The notes: generated from the sequence alone by a model not told the origin. A stretch of 57,321 nt of DNA from Aminivibrio sp. (GCF_016756745.1 NZ_JAESIH010000065.1:1-57321); one strand, 5' to 3'. Counted from the first letter of the stretch, positions 34,146 through 43,021 are shown. Made by a program: numbers and translations.

Positions 34146-35023
34146 TGTTTTCCCGGCATTTCGGCCAATTCCTTCTTCAGGAGGGCATCGTCACTCCGCA
34201 GACTCTTTCCCGGGCGCTCGCCAGGCTGAGCGATGCCCGCCCCCTGGTGGGAATTCTCGCCCTGGCACGGGGCTATATGACCCCGGCCCAGGTGAGGGAA
34301 GTCAACAGGATCCAGAAGACGGAAGACAAGCGGTTCGGCCAGATCGCCATAAAGAAGGGCTACCTCACGGCTGAGCAGCTGGAAGAACTTCTTTCCGCCC
34401 AGAAGAACGAGCACGTCCTCCTGGGGCAGATTCTCGTGGAGGACCGGATTCTCTCCCATGAGGGACTGGTCAGGGCCCTCGAAATGTACAGGGAAAAATC
34501 GGGCCTTTCTCCCGAAGGGTACGAAGCCATGACAGGCGGCGACACCGACAGGGCCGTGGCCTCGATCCTCGCCGGACAGCCCGGCGGGAAAACCCCCCTC
34601 GTCAGGACCTGGGCGGAACTCTTCGTCAGGAACGTCATCCGCTTCGTGGACCCAGCCGCAGCTCTCGATCCCCTGGCCGAGAAAGGGAACGGGAAACTCA
34701 TCACCTTTCTGCAGCCCATGAAGGGTGACCGGGAGCTTGCCGTCTTCATCTCCGCCGAGGAACCCGTCCTGGCCGACCTGGCCCGGAGATTCTCCGACCT
34801 TGCGTCCGGCTCGTACGACGAAATGGCCCGGGCAGCCGTGGAAGAGTTTCTCAACGTGAGCAACGGCCTCTTCACCGTCAACTGCTCCGACAGGGGCATC
34901 GAGCTCGACCTTCTGCCTCAGGAAGAGGTGTCCGGCGACGATCCCCGCCTCCGGAAAAAACCGGACGGCCTGCTCCCGCTGCTCCTGCCCGAAGGGATCC
35001 TCTGGGCGGGAATTCTTTGCTGA
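34145..35023 (+). CDS. MshEN-like plus CheX-like two-part protein
   Basis: A 292-residue protein. Residues 1-125 hold two helical repeats of the type found at the N-terminus of GspE/PilB ATPases (QFLLQEGIVTPQTLSRAL and GQIAIKKGYLTAEQLEELL), here without an ATPase. Residues about 150-285 resemble the CheX/CheC-class phosphatase domain (ELFVRNVIRF, AAVEEFLNVSNGLF, GIELDLLP). It is translationally coupled to the CheY-like gene. Inference: it dephosphorylates or is controlled by that regulator. The stop codon lies about 25 bp before a repeat element that has lost its left end, so the C-terminus may have been altered by that event. Confidence 0.65.
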   Translation: MFSRHFGQFLLQEGIVTPQTLSRALARLSDARPLVGILALARGYMTPAQVREVNRIQKTEDKRFGQIAIKKGYLTAEQLEELLSAQKNEHVLLGQILVEDRILSHEGLVRALEMYREKSGLSPEGYEAMTGGDTDRAVASILAGQPGGKTPLVRTWAELFVRNVIRFVDPAAALDPLAEKGNGKLITFLQPMKGDRELAVFISAEEPVLADLARRFSDLASGSYDEMARAAVEEFLNVSNGLFTVNCSDRGIELDLLPQEEVSGDDPRLRKKPDGLLPLLLPEGILWAGILC

Positions 35024-35046
35024 TCCCGGAAAGACAGAGCAGACCG

Positions 35047-35286
35047 GTGGTGAATTCGCCCTCCCCGGGGGCGAAGCGATCTCGCTCCGCGCTCTTTGCG
35101 GATGGATCCCCTGGGGAAGGGCGCCTGAGGGGGAGAGAAACCGGCATGGATGTCGGTTTCACAGGCAGGCAGCCGGCGAACGCAGGGAGCCGCTGGACTC
35201 GCCTGGGCAGTTGTCACGGACGACAATCCGCACCCCTCCGCCCAAGCGAGTTCCGGTGACACTCCCCGCTGGGGTGCGGATTTAGG
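35047..35286 (+). repeat. CCTAAATCC-TIR element, copy E (about 240 bp, left end missing)
   Basis: The right end GGTGCGGATTTAGG and all internal modules are present (GGTGAATTCGCC, a longer GGGGCGAAG...ATCCCCTGGGG hairpin, the GAAACCGGCA...TGTCGGTTTC palindrome with one mismatch, GGCAGCCGGCGAACGCAGGGAGCC, the GCAGTTGTC hairpin). No CCTAAATCC is found at the left side, so the left terminus was lost and no target duplication can be read. Confidence 0.82.
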
Positions 35287-35300
35287 AACGACATTTCCCC

Positions 35301-35328
35301 TTGACAAATACTCCCGGAAGGCTAAAAT
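35301..35328 (+). promoter_or_regulatory. Promoter of the aro leader
   Basis: TTGACA at 35301-35306, 16-bp spacer, TAAAAT at 35323-35328, about 50 bp ahead of the leader peptide ATG and 15 bp after the end of repeat copy E. Confidence 0.65.
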
Positions 35329-35377
35329 GATCCATCAACATCATCCTGCGGAACATTGCAAAAAAAGGAGACGGCCC

Positions 35378-35542
35378 ATGACCAAGCTGACGGTTTTCAC
35401 GAACAGCCATTTCGACGGCGGATTTTTCGGGTTCGCGTTTACCGGCGGCCTGTGGCTTTATTGCGCCACCGGCCCGGCTTTCCGTAGAGATCCGTCTTCG
35501 GCCTCTTCGTATCCGCCATCCCCTGGAGCAGCGCAAGTCTAG
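35378..35542 (+). CDS. Aromatic-rich leader peptide of the aroF-aroB operon
   Basis: A 54-residue reading frame with its own AAGGAG site 8 nt upstream. Residues 7-28 contain seven phenylalanines, one tryptophan and one tyrosine (for example FDGGFFGFAFTGGLWLY). No family match is recognised. It lies between a good promoter and an intrinsic terminator, directly upstream of DAHP synthase, as leader peptides of attenuated amino acid operons do. Ribosome stalling for lack of charged tRNA-Phe (or Trp/Tyr) is the inferred signal. Confidence 0.6.
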   Translation: MTKLTVFTNSHFDGGFFGFAFTGGLWLYCATGPAFRRDPSSASSYPPSPGAAQV

Positions 35543-35614
35543 GGAAGCACCGGAACAAAGAAAAGGAACAATCGCCGGAACCGGGTTTCTACACCCCGGT
35601 TCCGGCGTTTTTTT
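35447..35614 (+). promoter_or_regulatory. Candidate transcription attenuator upstream of aroF
   Basis: Three alternative RNA pairings can be drawn. A pause hairpin pairs GGCCTGTGGC (35447-35456) with GCCACCGGCC (35465-35474), straddling the end of the Phe/Trp/Tyr codons. The terminator pairs CGCCGGAACCGGG (35573-35585) with its complement (35595-35607), followed by seven T. An antiterminator could pair CCCGG..TTTCC (35473-35483) with GGAACCGGG of the terminator arm. This is the classic leader logic; no folding calculation was run. Confidence 0.55.
35573..35614 (+). terminator. Intrinsic terminator in the aroF leader
   Basis: A 13-bp perfect GC-rich stem with an 8- to 9-nt loop and a run of seven T, only 36 bp before the aroF start codon. 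Its placement ahead of the gene marks it as regulatory. Confidence 0.85.
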
Positions 35615-35649
35615 ACGGGAACGCATACTGAAAGGGGGCAGGAAGAATC

Positions 35650-36687
35650 ATGATAGTGGTCGAAATGGCGCAGAACAGTACGGGAATTGATCTGGAGCGG
35701 GTGCGCGAATCCGTGGAACGGGGCGGAAAGAGCTGCCGGGTCGTGTCCGGGAGAGAAACATCTTATATCGTTGCGTCCGACGGAACGGACACATCATGCA
35801 TCAGCGCCCTTCCCGGAGTCCGAAAAGTGAATGCCGTTCCCTGCTGCTACCCCCTCGCCAGCCGTGCGGTGCATCCCGGGTCCACGCCGGTGAAGATTGC
35901 CCCCGGCGTGGTTCTCGGAGAAGGTGACCCCATTGTCATGGCCGGTCCCTGCGCCGTCGAAAGCAGGGACCAGCTTCTGGAAACGGCCCTGGCCGTCCGG
36001 AAGGCGGGAGCCGGGGTGCTCCGCGGGGGTGCCTTCAAGCCCCGGTCTCACCCCTACGCTTTCCAGGGGCTCGGAAGCGAGGGGATCGCCCTTCTGAAGG
36101 AAGCCGGGAAAGCCTCGGGGCTCCCGGTGATCACCGAAGTGATGTCCCCCGAGGAGGCGGAATGGGTGGCCCCCCACGTGGACATCCTCCAGGTGGGGGC
36201 GAGAAACATGCAGAATTTCAGCCTCCTCAGGGTGCTCGGCCGACTGGACAGGCCCGTGCTTCTGAAGCGAGGTATGGCCGCCACGGTAGAGGAATGGCTC
36301 CAGGCCGCGGAATACATCCTTGCGGGAGGCAACGACCGGGTCATATTGTGTGAGCGGGGCATCCGGAGCTTCGACCGGAACACCCGGAACACCCTGGATC
36401 TGGGGGTCATCCCCCTGCTCAAGTCCCTGACCCACCTCCCCGTTGTGGCGGACCCGAGCCACGCTACGGGCAGGAGAGACCTGGTGCTCCCCATGAGCCT
36501 CGCCGCTATCGCAGCAGGCGCCGACGGCCTGCTCGTAGAAGTTCACTGCGACCCCGGGACCGCCCTCTGCGACGGTCCCCAGTCCCTCGACCCGGAAGAA
36601 TTCTCCCGGCTCATGACGGCGGCGAAAAGAATCATGGAAGCGGTCCGGGGGGAGGGAACTCCGTGGGAAAGAATGCTCGCCAGATAA
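35650..36687 (+). CDS. aroF: 3-deoxy-7-phosphoheptulonate synthase (DAHP synthase, type I-beta)
   Basis: A 345-residue protein. Residues 1-70 form a ferredoxin-like regulatory domain, then the KDO8PS-like barrel (MAGPCAVES, RGGAFKPRSHPYAFQGLG, LLKRGMAATVEEWL, VVADPSHATGRRDLV, VEVHCDPGTALCDGPQSL). It condenses phosphoenolpyruvate and erythrose-4-phosphate, the first step of the shikimate pathway. ATG 35650 follows AAAGGGGGCAGGAAG. It is followed by aroB with a 25-bp overlap and preceded by an attenuator-like leader. The extra N-terminal domain in related enzymes binds an aromatic end product, so both transcriptional and allosteric control are likely. Confidence 0.95.
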   Translation: MIVVEMAQNSTGIDLERVRESVERGGKSCRVVSGRETSYIVASDGTDTSCISALPGVRKVNAVPCCYPLASRAVHPGSTPVKIAPGVVLGEGDPIVMAGPCAVESRDQLLETALAVRKAGAGVLRGGAFKPRSHPYAFQGLGSEGIALLKEAGKASGLPVITEVMSPEEAEWVAPHVDILQVGARNMQNFSLLRVLGRLDRPVLLKRGMAATVEEWLQAAEYILAGGNDRVILCERGIRSFDRNTRNTLDLGVIPLLKSLTHLPVVADPSHATGRRDLVLPMSLAAIAAGADGLLVEVHCDPGTALCDGPQSLDPEEFSRLMTAAKRIMEAVRGEGTPWERMLAR

Positions 36688-37793
36688 CCGGCCGGGCGGA
36701 AACCACGGAGCCTGGAGACATCCGACTCCGGTGCGGCTCTTTTCCCACAAGGGTCGTCGTCGGCAGGGGACTCCTCCCCCGGCTGAACTCCCTGACCGGG
36801 CGGGATGAATGCCCCTTCGTGGTGGCCGATGAAATCACCGGGCCCCTTTTCGGGGACTATCCCGGAAACCGAAAGAGCATGCACCTCATCCCCCGGGGGG
36901 AGAAAGGGAAAAGTCTTTCCAGTATCGGCGGTATCTACGCATCTCTCGCCGGGTGCGGAATGGAGCGTACGGACACGATTCTCGCCCTTGGAGGAGGCGT
37001 CGTGGGCGACGCGGCCGGCTTCGCGGCCGCAACCTGGATGCGGGGCATCCGGCTCATCCAGTGTCCCACCACCCTCCTCGCCCAAGTGGACAGCGCGATC
37101 GGCGGGAAGACCGGCGCGAATCTCCCGGAGGGGAAAAATCTCGTTGGGGCCTTCCATCCCGCCGAATGGGTCCTCTCGGACGTAGAGTGCCTCCGCTCCC
37201 AGAAGGAGGAAGACTTCCGGCAGGGGCTCGCCGAAGCGGTGAAATACGGGGTGGGTGAGGACTGGAGCTTCCTTTCCCGGCTCGAGGAGAGCGCAGGCCC
37301 CATCCTGAGGCGCGACTGCGGGGTTCTTCTCCGGCTTGTTTCGGAATGCTCAAGGATAAAGCTTGCGGTGGTCTCGGAAGACGAACAGGAGCAGTCAGGC
37401 GCCCGGGCCCGGCTGAACCTCGGCCATACAGTGGGGCACGCCCTCGAAGCGGCCTCGGGGTTCAGCCGCTGGAAGCACGGCGACGCCGTGGCTGCGGGGC
37501 TGATGATCGCCGCAAGGGCGGCATCCCGACTCGGAGAGCTGCAGGAGAGCACCGCCCGAAGAATCGGGAGACTGCTCCGTTCTTTCGGCCTTCCCCTGAT
37601 GCCCGATCTCCCCTGGGACGAAATAGCCCCGTACCTGATCATGGACAAGAAATTTTCCGGCGGTTCCCCCCGGCTGGTGATTCCCGAAGAGGGGAAACCA
37701 TGCCGCCTCAGGGACGACATACCTCTTTCGCTCCTTCGGGAGGTCTACGAAGAAGGAACCGCCCCGCTGGACGGGACGTCTTTTTGGAGGTAA
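36663..37793 (+). CDS. aroB: 3-dehydroquinate synthase
   Basis: A 376-residue protein with the family pattern: ILALGGGVVGDAAGFAAATW (NAD binding, around residue 105), PTTLLAQVDSAIGGKTGANL (metal/phosphate region), LNLGHTVGHALE with a zinc-binding histidine, and DKKFSGGSPRLVIPEEG near the end. It converts DAHP to 3-dehydroquinate, the second shikimate step. GTG 36663 overlaps the aroF end by 25 bp. Residues 1-30 are an extra, poorly conserved extension. Confidence 0.93.
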   Translation: MGKNARQITGRAETTEPGDIRLRCGSFPTRVVVGRGLLPRLNSLTGRDECPFVVADEITGPLFGDYPGNRKSMHLIPRGEKGKSLSSIGGIYASLAGCGMERTDTILALGGGVVGDAAGFAAATWMRGIRLIQCPTTLLAQVDSAIGGKTGANLPEGKNLVGAFHPAEWVLSDVECLRSQKEEDFRQGLAEAVKYGVGEDWSFLSRLEESAGPILRRDCGVLLRLVSECSRIKLAVVSEDEQEQSGARARLNLGHTVGHALEAASGFSRWKHGDAVAAGLMIAARAASRLGELQESTARRIGRLLRSFGLPLMPDLPWDEIAPYLIMDKKFSGGSPRLVIPEEGKPCRLRDDIPLSLLREVYEEGTAPLDGTSFWR

Positions 37794-37819
37794 TCTTATT
37801 CCGGAAAGGAGGTGGAAAA

Positions 37820-38296
37820 ATGGGCAAACTGACAGGAAAGAAACTGCTACTCCTCGGTGAGCGGGACGGCGTTCCCGGACCTGCCATGGAGGCATGCCTG
37901 AAGGGGAGCGGCGCTTCCATCGAATTCTCCGTGACGGAGTGCTTCGTCTGAACCGCCGCCGGAGCGATGGACCTGCAGAATCAGCAGCGCATCAAGGATG
38001 CCGCTGAGAAATTCGGAGCGGAAAACGTTGTGGTCATCCTCGGTTCCTCCGACGCCGAAGGCGCGGAGATCTACGCGGAGACCGTAACCAACGGCGATCC
38101 GACCTTTGCAGGCCCTCTCGCGGGAGTCTCGTTGGGACTCCCCGTGTACCACATTTTCGAACAGGATATTCGCGAAGAGTGCGATCCCGCAGAATGGGAA
38201 GCGCAGATCAGCATGATGGAAATGGTCCTCGACCCCGACGCCCTCGCGGCGGCGGTGAAGGGCATCCGCGAACAGTTCAGCAAACATTCGCTCTGA
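37820..38296 (+). CDS. grdA: Glycine/sarcosine/betaine reductase component A, selenoprotein
   Basis: A 158-residue protein if the in-frame TGA at 37949-37951 is read as selenocysteine. That codon is number 44, in the motif Cys-Phe-Val-Sec (residues 41-44) followed by TAAGAMDLQNQ, exactly the GrdA redox centre. The frame continues with strong family similarity (GPLAGVSLGLPVYHIFEQD) to 38296. ATG 37820 follows AAAGGAGGTGG. GrdA carries the Se-carboxymethyl intermediate for the substrate-specific GrdB-type components and GrdC/D acetyl-phosphate formation, letting glycine act as electron acceptor. Those partner genes are not in this window; it follows aroB by only 26 bp. Annotation software would split it into two short frames. 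Confidence 0.93.
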
Positions 38297-38305
38297 GAGA
38301 GCGTA

Positions 38306-38384
38306 AAAAGCCCCCGGAAATGAACTGCCTCCCGTGCCGGTTTTACCGGGCTCCGGTGGAGCGGTTCACAAGCGGGGGTTTTTT
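38306..38384 (+). terminator. Terminator of grdA
   Basis: A long interrupted stem pairs AGCCCCCG with CGGGGGT and TGAACTGCCTCC with GGAGCGGTTCA around a CCGGTTTTACCGG inner hairpin, followed by six T. Confidence 0.6.
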
Positions 38385-38406
38385 GTTTGGCAAAACGGTT
38401 CAGATT

Positions 38407-38441
38407 AAAAAATACCCCGGTCCGGGCCCGGGGTATTTTTT
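38407..38441. terminator. Bidirectional terminator between grdA and tdh
   Basis: AAAAAATACCCCGG (38407-38420) pairs with CCGGGGTATTTTTT (38428-38441); A-tract and T-tract make it effective on both strands. It ends 5 bp before the tdh stop codon. Confidence 0.85.
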
Positions 38442-38446
38442 GCAGA

Positions 38447-39391
38447 TCATTTCTTTTCTTTCAGCCTCAACAGCATGTCTTCAGTCATGCGGTCCAGGTC
38501 GTACTCCGGGGCGAATCCCCACTCCTCCCTGGCGGCACTGCAGTCCAGCGAGTCCGGCCAGGATTCGGCTATGCTCTGCCGGAGAGGATCCACGTCATAA
38601 TCCATGGTGAATTCGGGCATTACTTTGCGGATGGACGCGGCGATCTCCTCAGGCTCGAAGCTCATGGCTGATACGTTGAAGGCGTTCCGGTGAACGAGCT
38701 TCGACGGGTCGGCCTCCATGAGCTTCACCACCGCCGCGAGGGCATCGGGCATGTACATCATGTCCATGTAGGTTCCCTTCGCGATGAAGCTGGTGTAGCT
38801 GCCTTTCCTGACGGCATCGTAGTAGATGTGTACCGCGTAGTCCGTGGTGCCGCCGCCGGGAAGGGCCTCGTAGCTGATCAGGCCGGGGAAGCGGAGTCCC
38901 CGGGTGTCCATGCCGAATTTTTTGTGGTAATAGTCGCAGAGCAGCTCCATGGTCACCTTGGCCACGCCGTAGATGGTGGTGGGGCGCTGGATGGTGTCCT
39001 GGGGGGTGTTCTTCGCCGGCGTGGTGGGGCCGAAGGCCGCGATGGAGCTGGGGAAGAAGAAGGCCGCCCCCCGTTCCCGGGCCGCTTCCAGGGCGGTGCA
39101 GGAGCCGCATACGTTGATGTCCCACGACAAAAGAGGATCACCCTCGCCCTTGGCGGAGAGGACCCCGGCCAGGTGGATCACCGTGTCGGCCCGGAAGGAG
39201 CCCAGCAGGTCAGAAAAAGCCTTTCCGTCCCGTACGTCGAGCAGCTCGAAGGGCCCCCCCTCGGAGACGGGGCCGGGAATGTTTCTCCTGGCAGTGGCGA
39301 GCACGTTTTCCGCGCCGTAGATTTTCCTCAGGAAGGGGGTGAGCTCGACGCCGATCTGGCCGCCCGCCCCCGTGACGACGATCCTCTTCAA
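38447..39391 (-). CDS. tdh: L-threonine 3-dehydrogenase, short-chain (NAD-epimerase) type
   Basis: A 314-residue SDR-fold protein: NAD motif GAGGQIG (residues 8-14), active-site YGVAK around residue 138, and [12 protein letters not shown], typical of the epimerase-type threonine dehydrogenase rather than the zinc type. TTG 39391 overlaps the kbl stop by 4 bp (TTGA) and follows GGGGG; longer readings to 39679 overlap kbl extensively and are rejected. It oxidises threonine to 2-amino-3-ketobutyrate, which kbl cleaves to glycine and acetyl-CoA. A related UDP-sugar epimerase role is excluded mainly by the kbl linkage. Confidence 0.88.
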   Translation of the reverse strand: MKRIVVTGAGGQIGVELTPFLRKIYGAENVLATARRNIPGPVSEGGPFELLDVRDGKAFSDLLGSFRADTVIHLAGVLSAKGEGDPLLSWDINVCGSCTALEAARERGAAFFFPSSIAAFGPTTPAKNTPQDTIQRPTTIYGVAKVTMELLCDYYHKKFGMDTRGLRFPGLISYEALPGGGTTDYAVHIYYDAVRKGSYTSFIAKGTYMDMMYMPDALAAVVKLMEADPSKLVHRNAFNVSAMSFEPEEIAASIRKVMPEFTMDYDVDPLRQSIAESWPDSLDCSAAREEWGFAPEYDLDRMTEDMLLRLKEKK

Positions 39392-40575
39392 GATATGACC
39401 CCCATTTCCCTGCCCACGGCGGCGAATTGTTCCACGGCGAACCGGAGGTCGTCCTCGGAATGGGCCGCCGAGACCATTGCCCGGATGCGGGCGGTTCCTC
39501 TGGGAACCGTGGGGAAGACGATGGCGGTGGCAAAGACCCCCCGCTCGAAAAGCTTCGCGCTGAAGGCCTTCGCGTCGGACGCCTCGCCGATGATCACCGG
39601 GGTGATGGGCGTTTCGCTGTGCGCCGTGTCGAAGCCCAGTGCCCCGAGTTCCCTCTTCAGGAAATCTCCGTTGCTCCACAGCTTCTTCACCAGGGTCTCG
39701 CTCTCCCGGAGGATTTCCACGGAGGCGAGGTTCGCCGCCACGTCGGGAATGGTGAGGGCACTGCTGAACAGGTTCGGCCGGGCTTTCTGGCGCAGGTAGT
39801 CCACGAGCACGGCGCTTCCGGCTGCCATGCCGCCCATGACGCCGAAGGCCTTGGACATGGTGCCTATTTCCACGTCCACCCGGCCGTGGAGGTTGAAATG
39901 ATCCACGATGCCCCGGCCGCCCCGGCCGAGGACGCCTTCGCCGTGGGCGTCGTCCACAGCCACGATCACGCCGTGTGCCTCACAGAGCTCCACGATCTCG
40001 GGCAGCTTCGCCACGTCACCGTCCATGGAGAACACGCCGTCGGTGATGAGGAGCTTCTTTCCCTTCACGTCACTGTTTTCCTCAAGTTTTTTCTTCAGGT
40101 CGGCCATGTCGGAATGCTCGTACCGGACCACCTTCGCCTTCGACAGCCTGCACGCGTCGATGATGGATGCATGGTTCAGGGAATCGCTGAAGATCAGGTC
40201 ATCAGCGCCTCCGGCCAGGGTGGGGATCACCGTGAGGTTTGCGCAGAATCCGGACTGCACCACGATGGCGGCCTCCGCCCCCTTGAAGGCGGCGAGCTTT
40301 TTCTCCAGCTCGATGTGGGGCGACATGGTACCGGCAATGGTCCTCACCGCGCCGGGGCCCACGCCGTACCTGTCGGTGTATTCCTTCACCTTGGCGACCA
40401 GCCGGGGATCGTTGCAGAGGCCGAGGTAGTTGTTGGAGCAGAGATTCAGATATTTCTTTCCGTCGATATGAACCCACGCCCCCTGAGGGCTTTCAAGCGT
40501 CCGGATGGTGCCGTAGAGCCCGGCCTGCTTCATGGCGTCAAGCTCTTCCGAGAGGAATTTCATGGGAACGGCCAT
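39388..40575 (-). CDS. kbl: Glycine C-acetyltransferase (2-amino-3-ketobutyrate CoA ligase)
   Basis: A 395-residue PLP enzyme of the alpha-oxoamine synthase family. The Schiff-base lysine is Lys242 in [22 protein letters not shown] and SNNYLGL are also present. ATG 40575 is preferred (AAAAGGAG about 8 nt upstream); a GTG at 40584 would overlap that site. With Tdh it turns threonine into glycine plus acetyl-CoA. Together with grdA next door this gives a source of glycine for the glycine reductase. Divergent from the GntR gene at 40725. Confidence 0.92.
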   Translation of the reverse strand: MAVPMKFLSEELDAMKQAGLYGTIRTLESPQGAWVHIDGKKYLNLCSNNYLGLCNDPRLVAKVKEYTDRYGVGPGAVRTIAGTMSPHIELEKKLAAFKGAEAAIVVQSGFCANLTVIPTLAGGADDLIFSDSLNHASIIDACRLSKAKVVRYEHSDMADLKKKLEENSDVKGKKLLITDGVFSMDGDVAKLPEIVELCEAHGVIVAVDDAHGEGVLGRGGRGIVDHFNLHGRVDVEIGTMSKAFGVMGGMAAGSAVLVDYLRQKARPNLFSSALTIPDVAANLASVEILRESETLVKKLWSNGDFLKRELGALGFDTAHSETPITPVIIGEASDAKAFSAKLFERGVFATAIVFPTVPRGTARIRAMVSAAHSEDDLRFAVEQFAAVGREMGVIS

Positions 40576-40724
40576 GGTAACCACTCCTTTTCGTTTTTTT
40601 GGAATCCTTTTCCCAAGTATGGTGATGAGCGGATGTTCCTGTCAATGGAGTATAATTTCCATGGCATTCCTATAATCTTCGCGGGGAAAATATATTATTT
40701 TGACTGTACCAAGGAGGAATTCCC

Positions 40725-41414
40725 ATGAACGAAGAAATGACCCTCGAAGCCCTGGCGGAGCGCATGAGCGGCGACAGCTCGGCGCCCTACTATATCGCCG
40801 GGGTGCTCCGGGAGGCCATCTACCGGGGGATTCTTCCCGAGGGGAAACCCCTCCACCAGGCCCAGCTCGCCCTTCGCCTCGGTGTGAGTCCCATTCCCCT
40901 CAGGGAGGCCCTGCGCCTGCTCGAGACCGAGGGGCTGGTGGCCTTCCAGGGATACCGGGGCGCCGTGGTCACCGCCCTCTCGGTGGAAGAGGCGAGGGAA
41001 CTGTACGAAATGGTCTCCGCCCTGGAGACGAACCTCCTCAAGATCGCCTTTCCCTGCATCACCAGACGCATCGTGGACGACGCCGGGAAGATTCTCGATC
41101 TCATGGACGATGAGCAGGACTGCATCCGCTGGCGGGACCTCAACCAGATGTTCCACAACCTCCTCTTCGAGCCCGCCGACCGTCCCCTCACCCTGGACAT
41201 GCTTGCCAGGCTCCGCCAGAAGACCGACCGGAACATCCGCATCCACCTCGCCTCCATGCGGGAGGAGTCCCAGCGGCAGCACCGGGCCGTCCTTGCGGCG
41301 GTAGCCGCCGGAGACCTGCCCGCCGCCCTGGAGGCCCTCGCGGATCACCTCGCCTACACCTCCAATGACCTCCAGTCCTGCATGAGGCTCGAGCAGGGAA
41401 AGAAAAAAAGGTGA
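40725..41414 (+). CDS. GntR-family regulator (FCD type)
   Basis: A 229-residue regulator with an N-terminal winged helix (QAQLALRLGVSPIPLREALRLLE, residues about 45-70) and an all-helical FCD domain (metal-binding pattern with Asp and His residues such as RDLNQMFHNLLFEPADRP and QHRAVLAAVAAGD). ATG 40725 follows AAGGAGG. It shares a 149-bp intergenic region with kbl-tdh, containing two TATAAT-like boxes on the plus strand (40651 and 40671), so it most likely controls threonine catabolism and itself. Confidence 0.88.
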   Translation: MNEEMTLEALAERMSGDSSAPYYIAGVLREAIYRGILPEGKPLHQAQLALRLGVSPIPLREALRLLETEGLVAFQGYRGAVVTALSVEEARELYEMVSALETNLLKIAFPCITRRIVDDAGKILDLMDDEQDCIRWRDLNQMFHNLLFEPADRPLTLDMLARLRQKTDRNIRIHLASMREESQRQHRAVLAAVAAGDLPAALEALADHLAYTSNDLQSCMRLEQGKKKR

Positions 41415-41630
41415 CCGGTCTGCACGGGATGAATTGCAGCCCTTCTCTTTTTTCACCTGAAACGGTTCTTGTTCTTTCCTTTCTCCCTGCGCTTTGAGCC
41501 GTTTCTCTCCCCTGAAATCGTGTAAAATAGAACGTATTCAGTCAGAAGACCGGAACCGTCGGGTCTTTTCTGCGCCTTCAGCAGCGGGCGGGGCTTGTGT
41601 GTATGGGGTTTGTACCCGGAGGTACCCTTG

Positions 41631-42947
41631 ATGTCTTTTCGCTACAATATAGTTGGAATTCTTGCCCTGATTCTTGTCAGCGCCTTTTTTGCCGTGTCGG
41701 AGATTTCGCTCGCCGCAGCCCGTAAAATCAAGCTCAAACTCCTGCTGAAGAAAGGAGATCACCGGGCACAGAGAGTCCTCGATTTGCAGGAGAACCCGGG
41801 ACACTATTTCACCGTCATCCAGATCGGCCTGAACGCCGTGGCCATCCTCGGAGGCGTCATGGGCGAATCCGCCCTCTCCCCCTACATTTCCTCCTGGCTT
41901 CAGCCCTTCTATGACGGTCCGGCACTCCAGACGGTCTCCTTCGCCATCTCCTTCTGCCTCGTGACGGGGGCTTTTATCCTTTTTGCGGACCTTATCCCGA
42001 AAAGAACGGGGATGACAGAGCCCGAGCGCTTCGCCCTCGCCGTAACCGCCCCCATGACCGTCTGCATGAAGCTCTTCGCCCCCCTGGTCTGGTTCTTCAA
42101 CGGCCTGGCCGACATGATTTTCAGGCTCTTCCGCATTCCAGTCGTCAGGCGGGACGACATCACGTCGGACGACGTCATGGCCATGGCCGACGCCGGAGCC
42201 CAGGCAGGCGTCTTTCTGAACAAGGAGCAACACCTCATCGCCAACGTCTTCGAGCTGGACACGAGAGGGGTGGCTTCGGCCATGTCGTCGAGGAACGACA
42301 TCGTCTTCCTCACCCTGGGCGAGTCCGAAGAGAGCCTCTACGCAAAGATAACGGAGAAGCCCCACGGCAAGTATCCCGTCTGCGAGAGGGACTCCATCGA
42401 CACTGTCATGGGGTACGTGGATTTGAAGGACATCCTCCCCCGGATTGCGCAGGGAAACAAGATCTCCCTGCGGACCGACCCCATCGTCCGGAAGATCCTT
42501 CTCCTGCCCGATACGCTGTCCCTCTTCGAGGCCCTCGAGCGTTTCCGCGACGCCAGGGAGGACATGGCCGTCATCGTGAACGAATACGCCCTTGTCGTGG
42601 GGCTCCTCACGCTGCAGGACGTGATGAGCACCGTCATGGGCGAGCTGATCAGCCCCTTCCAGGAAGAGCTTATCGTGCAGCGGGACGAGAATTCCTGGCT
42701 GGTGGACGGGACGACCCCCATAGAGGACGTGATGCAGGCCCTGGATATCGACGAGTTCGAAGGATGGGAGCATTACGAGACCATCGCCGGATTCATCATG
42801 TACATGCTCCGGAGGGTCCCCAAGCGGACCGACTCGGTGGAGTACGGAAACCACAAATTCGAAGTGGTGGATATCGACAACTACCGGATCGACCAGATAC
42901 TTGTGACCCGAATCCACGGGGAGGGACCGGAGCCCGGCGGCCGGTGA
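41631..42947 (+). CDS. CNNM/CorC-type membrane protein (DUF21 plus CBS pair)
   Basis: A 438-residue protein. The N-terminal DUF21 membrane domain (residues about 1-190; first helix NIVGILALILVSAFFAVSEI) is followed by two CBS domains (about 215-335) and a C-terminal CorC_HlyC domain (about 350-432, ending VVDIDNYRIDQILV). The family exports or senses Mg2+/Co2+ in the cytoplasmic membrane. ATG 41631 follows GGAGG. Stands alone, with a probable terminator downstream. Confidence 0.88.
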   Translation: MSFRYNIVGILALILVSAFFAVSEISLAAARKIKLKLLLKKGDHRAQRVLDLQENPGHYFTVIQIGLNAVAILGGVMGESALSPYISSWLQPFYDGPALQTVSFAISFCLVTGAFILFADLIPKRTGMTEPERFALAVTAPMTVCMKLFAPLVWFFNGLADMIFRLFRIPVVRRDDITSDDVMAMADAGAQAGVFLNKEQHLIANVFELDTRGVASAMSSRNDIVFLTLGESEESLYAKITEKPHGKYPVCERDSIDTVMGYVDLKDILPRIAQGNKISLRTDPIVRKILLLPDTLSLFEALERFRDAREDMAVIVNEYALVVGLLTLQDVMSTVMGELISPFQEELIVQRDENSWLVDGTTPIEDVMQALDIDEFEGWEHYETIAGFIMYMLRRVPKRTDSVEYGNHKFEVVDIDNYRIDQILVTRIHGEGPEPGGR

Positions 42948-42952
42948 CTTCG

Positions 42953-43021
42953 CCGGAAGGCGGCGGGCTTCAGTCCGGAATGCAGCGATTTCCCCGGGGC
43001 GCACGGCTTCCGGGTTTTTTT
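42953..43021 (+). terminator. Probable terminator after the CorC-type gene
   Basis: An outer stem CCGGAAG (42953-42959) / CTTCCGG (43006-43012) encloses GC-rich inner pairs and is followed by eight T (43014-43021). Confidence 0.45.

Noticed and set aside
37820-37951. grdA as a truncated 43-residue gene
   Set aside because: The TGA falls at the invariant selenocysteine position and family similarity continues unbroken to 38296.
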